Below the pieces are notes generated by a model that was not told the DNA's origin, did no database searches, and saw only the letters and a program-made list of their open reading frames with translations. A stretch of 64,000 nt of DNA from CAYSSG01 sp964433635 (GTDB lineage Bacteria > Atribacterota > Phoenicimicrobiia > Phoenicimicrobiales > Stramentimicrobiaceae), in contig CAYSSG010000001.1 of assembly GCA_964433635.1 (NCBI GenBank), positions 65,278 to 129,277 on the forward strand. The letters are read 5' to 3'. Positions 61,678-64,000 of the stretch are shown here, in pieces (the first letter of the stretch is position 1; the number at the start of each line of letters is the position of its first letter). The translations under genes were made by a program, and so were the position numbers.

Positions 61678-62756
61678 AGAATATCGCTCTTATTTTAGCC
61701 GGAGGGAGAGGAATGCGCTTCTGGCCTCATAGCAGGTTTCACCGACCTAAACAATTATTAGCTTCACCCAGCGGAAACAGCATGATACGGGATACGCTGG
61801 ACAGGCTCTTGCCGTATTTTGAAATCGATAATATTTATATTGCTACTATAGAAGATTTATTTCATCCAATCAGGAAGATGATTCCGGAGATTGACATGTT
61901 GAATTATATCATTGAGCCGATCGGTAGAGATACCGCAGCAAGTATCGCATTGTCAACCCTTCTTATCACACATTATCGGACCAGAGATATCAATATCGCC
62001 ATTTTTCCCATCGATCATTTTATACCGGAAAAAGAAAAATTTTATCAGACACTGACGAATTCGTTTCAGATTATTCAGGATTATCAGAAACCTGTCATTC
62101 TGGGAATTGAACCGAAAAGAAATGAAACGAGTTATGGTTATATCTGCACCGGTAATCAAGTGATGCAAACCGAGAATAAAAATGTCTATCAGATTAAGAA
62201 ATTTAAGGAAAAGCCGGATGCTGAATGGATTAAAAGTCATCTCAAGACTTCTCAATTATTCTGGAACAGTGGCATTTATTTTTTTCCCGGAAGAATCATA
62301 TTAAGCCTGGTTGAGGAATGGATGCCTCAATTAAATCAATCCATTGAGAAAATTGCAGAGAGCATCGGAACCCTGGAAAAAGGAGAAGTCATCAAAAAAC
62401 AATTCAATGAAATGGAATCCATCTCTTTTGAATATGGCATATTAGAGAAGACGAATGGTTTGCTGGCATTAAAAGGTGATTTTATCTGGGAAGATATCGG
62501 CTCATGGCATGCTATCGAGAGATTTGTACAGCATGATGATAGCGGTAATATCATTCAGGGTGAACATGCCGGCATCGATACGGACCACTGCATTATCATC
62601 AATGACAAAGGTTTGACTGTAACCATTGGCCTGTCCGATCTGGTGATTATTAATAACGGACCGATTCAGTTGATTTATCCCAAAGACCGGGAAGGAGACA
62701 TCAAAAAGATTATATATCAAATGGCCAAGGATGACCGCTTTAAAAAATATCTCTGA
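61674..62756 (+). CDS. manC: Mannose-1-phosphate guanylyltransferase
   Basis: Makes GDP-mannose for polysaccharide synthesis. 360 residues, the single-function type without the isomerase domain. Nucleotide-binding LAGGRGMRFWPHSR...KQLLA, EPIGRDTAA, FPIDHFI, FKEKPD and FIWEDIGSWHA are family motifs. ATG overlaps the transglycosylase stop (ATGA). WecB in the same window suggests surface polysaccharide made from both sugars. Confidence 0.94.
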   Translation: MKNIALILAGGRGMRFWPHSRFHRPKQLLASPSGNSMIRDTLDRLLPYFEIDNIYIATIEDLFHPIRKMIPEIDMLNYIIEPIGRDTAASIALSTLLITHYRTRDINIAIFPIDHFIPEKEKFYQTLTNSFQIIQDYQKPVILGIEPKRNETSYGYICTGNQVMQTENKNVYQIKKFKEKPDAEWIKSHLKTSQLFWNSGIYFFPGRIILSLVEEWMPQLNQSIEKIAESIGTLEKGEVIKKQFNEMESISFEYGILEKTNGLLALKGDFIWEDIGSWHAIERFVQHDDSGNIIQGEHAGIDTDHCIIINDKGLTVTIGLSDLVIINNGPIQLIYPKDREGDIKKIIYQMAKDDRFKKYL

Positions 62757-62843
62757 TTTCCATTGCAGGAGAATTTATTCTTATCTTGAATAAAGTATTA
62801 TTTTGTATCTTATTGTAATGAAGGTAAAAAAGGAGGCTATGAA

Positions 62844-64000
62844 TTGAAGAATCAATATTATTTTACCTCAGAATCAGTGACTGAAGGGCATCCCGATAAA
62901 ATTGCCGATCAGATTTCTGATGCCATTCTTGATGATATTTACAGGCAGGATACGGAAGCCAGGGTTGCTGTGGAAACCCTGGTGGCAACAGGACTGGTTC
63001 TGGTAGCCGGACAGATTACGACCCAGGGGTATGTGGATATAACACGGATCGTACGGGAGACGGTGCGGGAAATCGGATATACCCGGGCGAAGTTCGGTTT
63101 TGATTGTGATACCTGTGCAGTTTTAACTTCCATTGAAGAGCAGTCAAAAGATATTGCCCTTGGTGTCAACTGTGCCTGGGAGACAAGGGAAGAAAAATGG
63201 GTACCGAAGAAAGACAAGATTGCCTCTACGGGTGCCGGTGACCAGGGAATGATGTTTGGTTATGCCTGCCGGGAAACACCGGAATTAATGCCGCTGCCTA
63301 TATCTCTGGCACACAAATTAACCTGCCGTTTGGCAGAAGTCAGAAAGGAAAAGATAATTTCTTATCTGAGGCCGGACGGCAAATCCCAGGTAACGGTTGA
63401 GTATTTAAACGGTTCTCCCCGGAGAATTGAAGCTGTGGTTATCGCTGCCCAGCATCACCCGAATATCGAATTGAATGTCCTTCGGAATGACATTACAGAA
63501 AAAGTGATCAAAAAGGTCATCCCGCCTGAGTATCTCGATGATCAAACGAAGTATTATATTAATTCTACAGGAAGATTTGTGATAGGAGGACCTCAGGCAG
63601 ATACAGGGGTTACCGGAAGGAAGATCATTGTGGATACTTATGGCGGCGTCGGAAGTCATGGAGGAGGATGCTTCTCGGGAAAGGATCCTACCAAGGTAGA
63701 TCGTTCCGGAAGCTATATGGCCAGATATATTGCCAAGAATATTGTTGCCTCCGGCTTAGCGGAAAAATGTGAAATCGAAATTGCTTATGCTATCGGTGTA
63801 GCTAATCCGGTTTCGATTATGGTGGATACTTTTCAAACCGGAAAAGTTCCTCAATCACAGCTAGTCCAGATTATCAAAAAGCACTTTGATTTAAGGCCTG
63901 CAGCGATTATCGATCATCTGAAGCTCAAAAGGCCGATTTATAAGAAAACAGCTGCTTACGGTCATTTTGGCAGGGAGCTGGAAGAATTCACCTGGGAAAA
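62844..64000 (+). CDS. metK: S-adenosylmethionine synthetase (partial at window end)
   Basis: Makes S-adenosylmethionine from methionine and ATP. 385 codons are visible and the frame runs off the window; the end near [15 protein letters not shown] shows that only a few to perhaps ten residues are missing. [25 protein letters not shown] and [15 protein letters not shown] motif ([13 protein letters not shown]) are intact. The start is TTG, with AGGAGG seven bases upstream. The 87 bases upstream are too short and lack a SAM riboswitch. Confidence 0.97.
   Translation, partial: MKNQYYFTSESVTEGHPDKIADQISDAILDDIYRQDTEARVAVETLVATGLVLVAGQITTQGYVDITRIVRETVREIGYTRAKFGFDCDTCAVLTSIEEQSKDIALGVNCAWETREEKWVPKKDKIASTGAGDQGMMFGYACRETPELMPLPISLAHKLTCRLAEVRKEKIISYLRPDGKSQVTVEYLNGSPRRIEAVVIAAQHHPNIELNVLRNDITEKVIKKVIPPEYLDDQTKYYINSTGRFVIGGPQADTGVTGRKIIVDTYGGVGSHGGGCFSGKDPTKVDRSGSYMARYIAKNIVASGLAEKCEIEIAYAIGVANPVSIMVDTFQTGKVPQSQLVQIIKKHFDLRPAAIIDHLKLKRPIYKKTAAYGHFGRELEEFTWE

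Noticed and set aside
62757..62843. SAM riboswitch before metK
   Set aside because: Only 87 bases are available and no SAM-I-like stem pattern or terminator was seen.

Overview
This is about 64 kb of low-GC (roughly 40 %) bacterial chromosome, almost entirely housekeeping genes, with two to four genes per transcription unit and many TTG/GTG starts preceded by strong AGGAGG-type sites. The genes point to an anaerobe (rubredoxin plus flavodiiron protein) with some features of a diderm-type envelope (HflK/HflC, a SurA-like parvulin, a mannose-1-phosphate guanylyltransferase, a membrane-anchored lytic transglycosylase). Gene order is strikingly Bacillus-like in blocks (ligA/gatCAB; HARE-HTH/pyrG/rho/rpmE/tdk/prfA/prmC/ywlE/rpiB/upp/wecB; tmk/holB/ricT/trmN6/rsmI/metG), yet there are no sporulation genes or phosphotransferase system, and the envelope genes look non-Firmicute. 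My best guess is a deep-branching lineage such as Atribacterota; this is inference from content, not a database result. A run of exactly 100 N (40217-40316) shows that the sequence is a scaffold, probably a metagenome-assembled genome.

Layout. 1-3.6 kb: VanW-type wall protein, an AstE/AspA-type zinc hydrolase, and a convergent parvulin. 3.8-9.3 kb: ligA, then gatC-gatA-gatB. 9.4-14.7 kb: rubredoxin and flavodiiron protein (oxygen/NO detoxification), a small secreted unknown, an MFS permease and a DUF4139 protein. 14.9-16.3 kb (minus): two overlapping unknown genes. 16.4-18.6 kb: a LOG-like protein and a remarkable RNase H / SWIM / 2-hydroxyacid dehydrogenase fusion. 18.8-20.7 kb (minus): hflK-hflC. 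21-23 kb: fba-pfkA. 23.2-30.4 kb: dnaE, a head-on tRNA-Leu, polA, coaE. 30.6-37.3 kb: uvrB, uvrA and a shortened uvrC. 37.3-42.1 kb: gamma carbonic anhydrase, a double HARE-HTH protein, an MBL hydrolase, repeats and the gap, pyrG. 42.2-51.9 kb: NTP-transferase, rho, rpmE, tdk, thyX, prfA, prmC, ywlE-like, rpiB, upp, dCMP deaminase, wecB. 52-57.8 kb: rhomboid, a PfkB-like protein, CBS protein, tmk, holB, ricT, trmN6-like. 57.9-64 kb: rsmI, metG, lytic transglycosylase, manC and metK (cut by the window end).

Functionally the window holds most of nucleotide-excision repair (UvrABC, PolA, LigA), much of dTTP supply (dCMP deaminase, ThyX, Tdk, Tmk), replicative polymerase parts (DnaE, HolB), transcription termination (Rho) and translation (GatCAB, MetG, PrfA/PrmC, L31). 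No CRISPR array, prophage, transposase or classical defence island is visible. The most unusual items are the RNase H-SWIM-dehydrogenase fusion, the HARE-HTH protein at the place where Firmicutes carry the RNA polymerase delta gene, an intergenic repeat family that also explains the assembly gap, and a MITE-like inverted-repeat region after upp.
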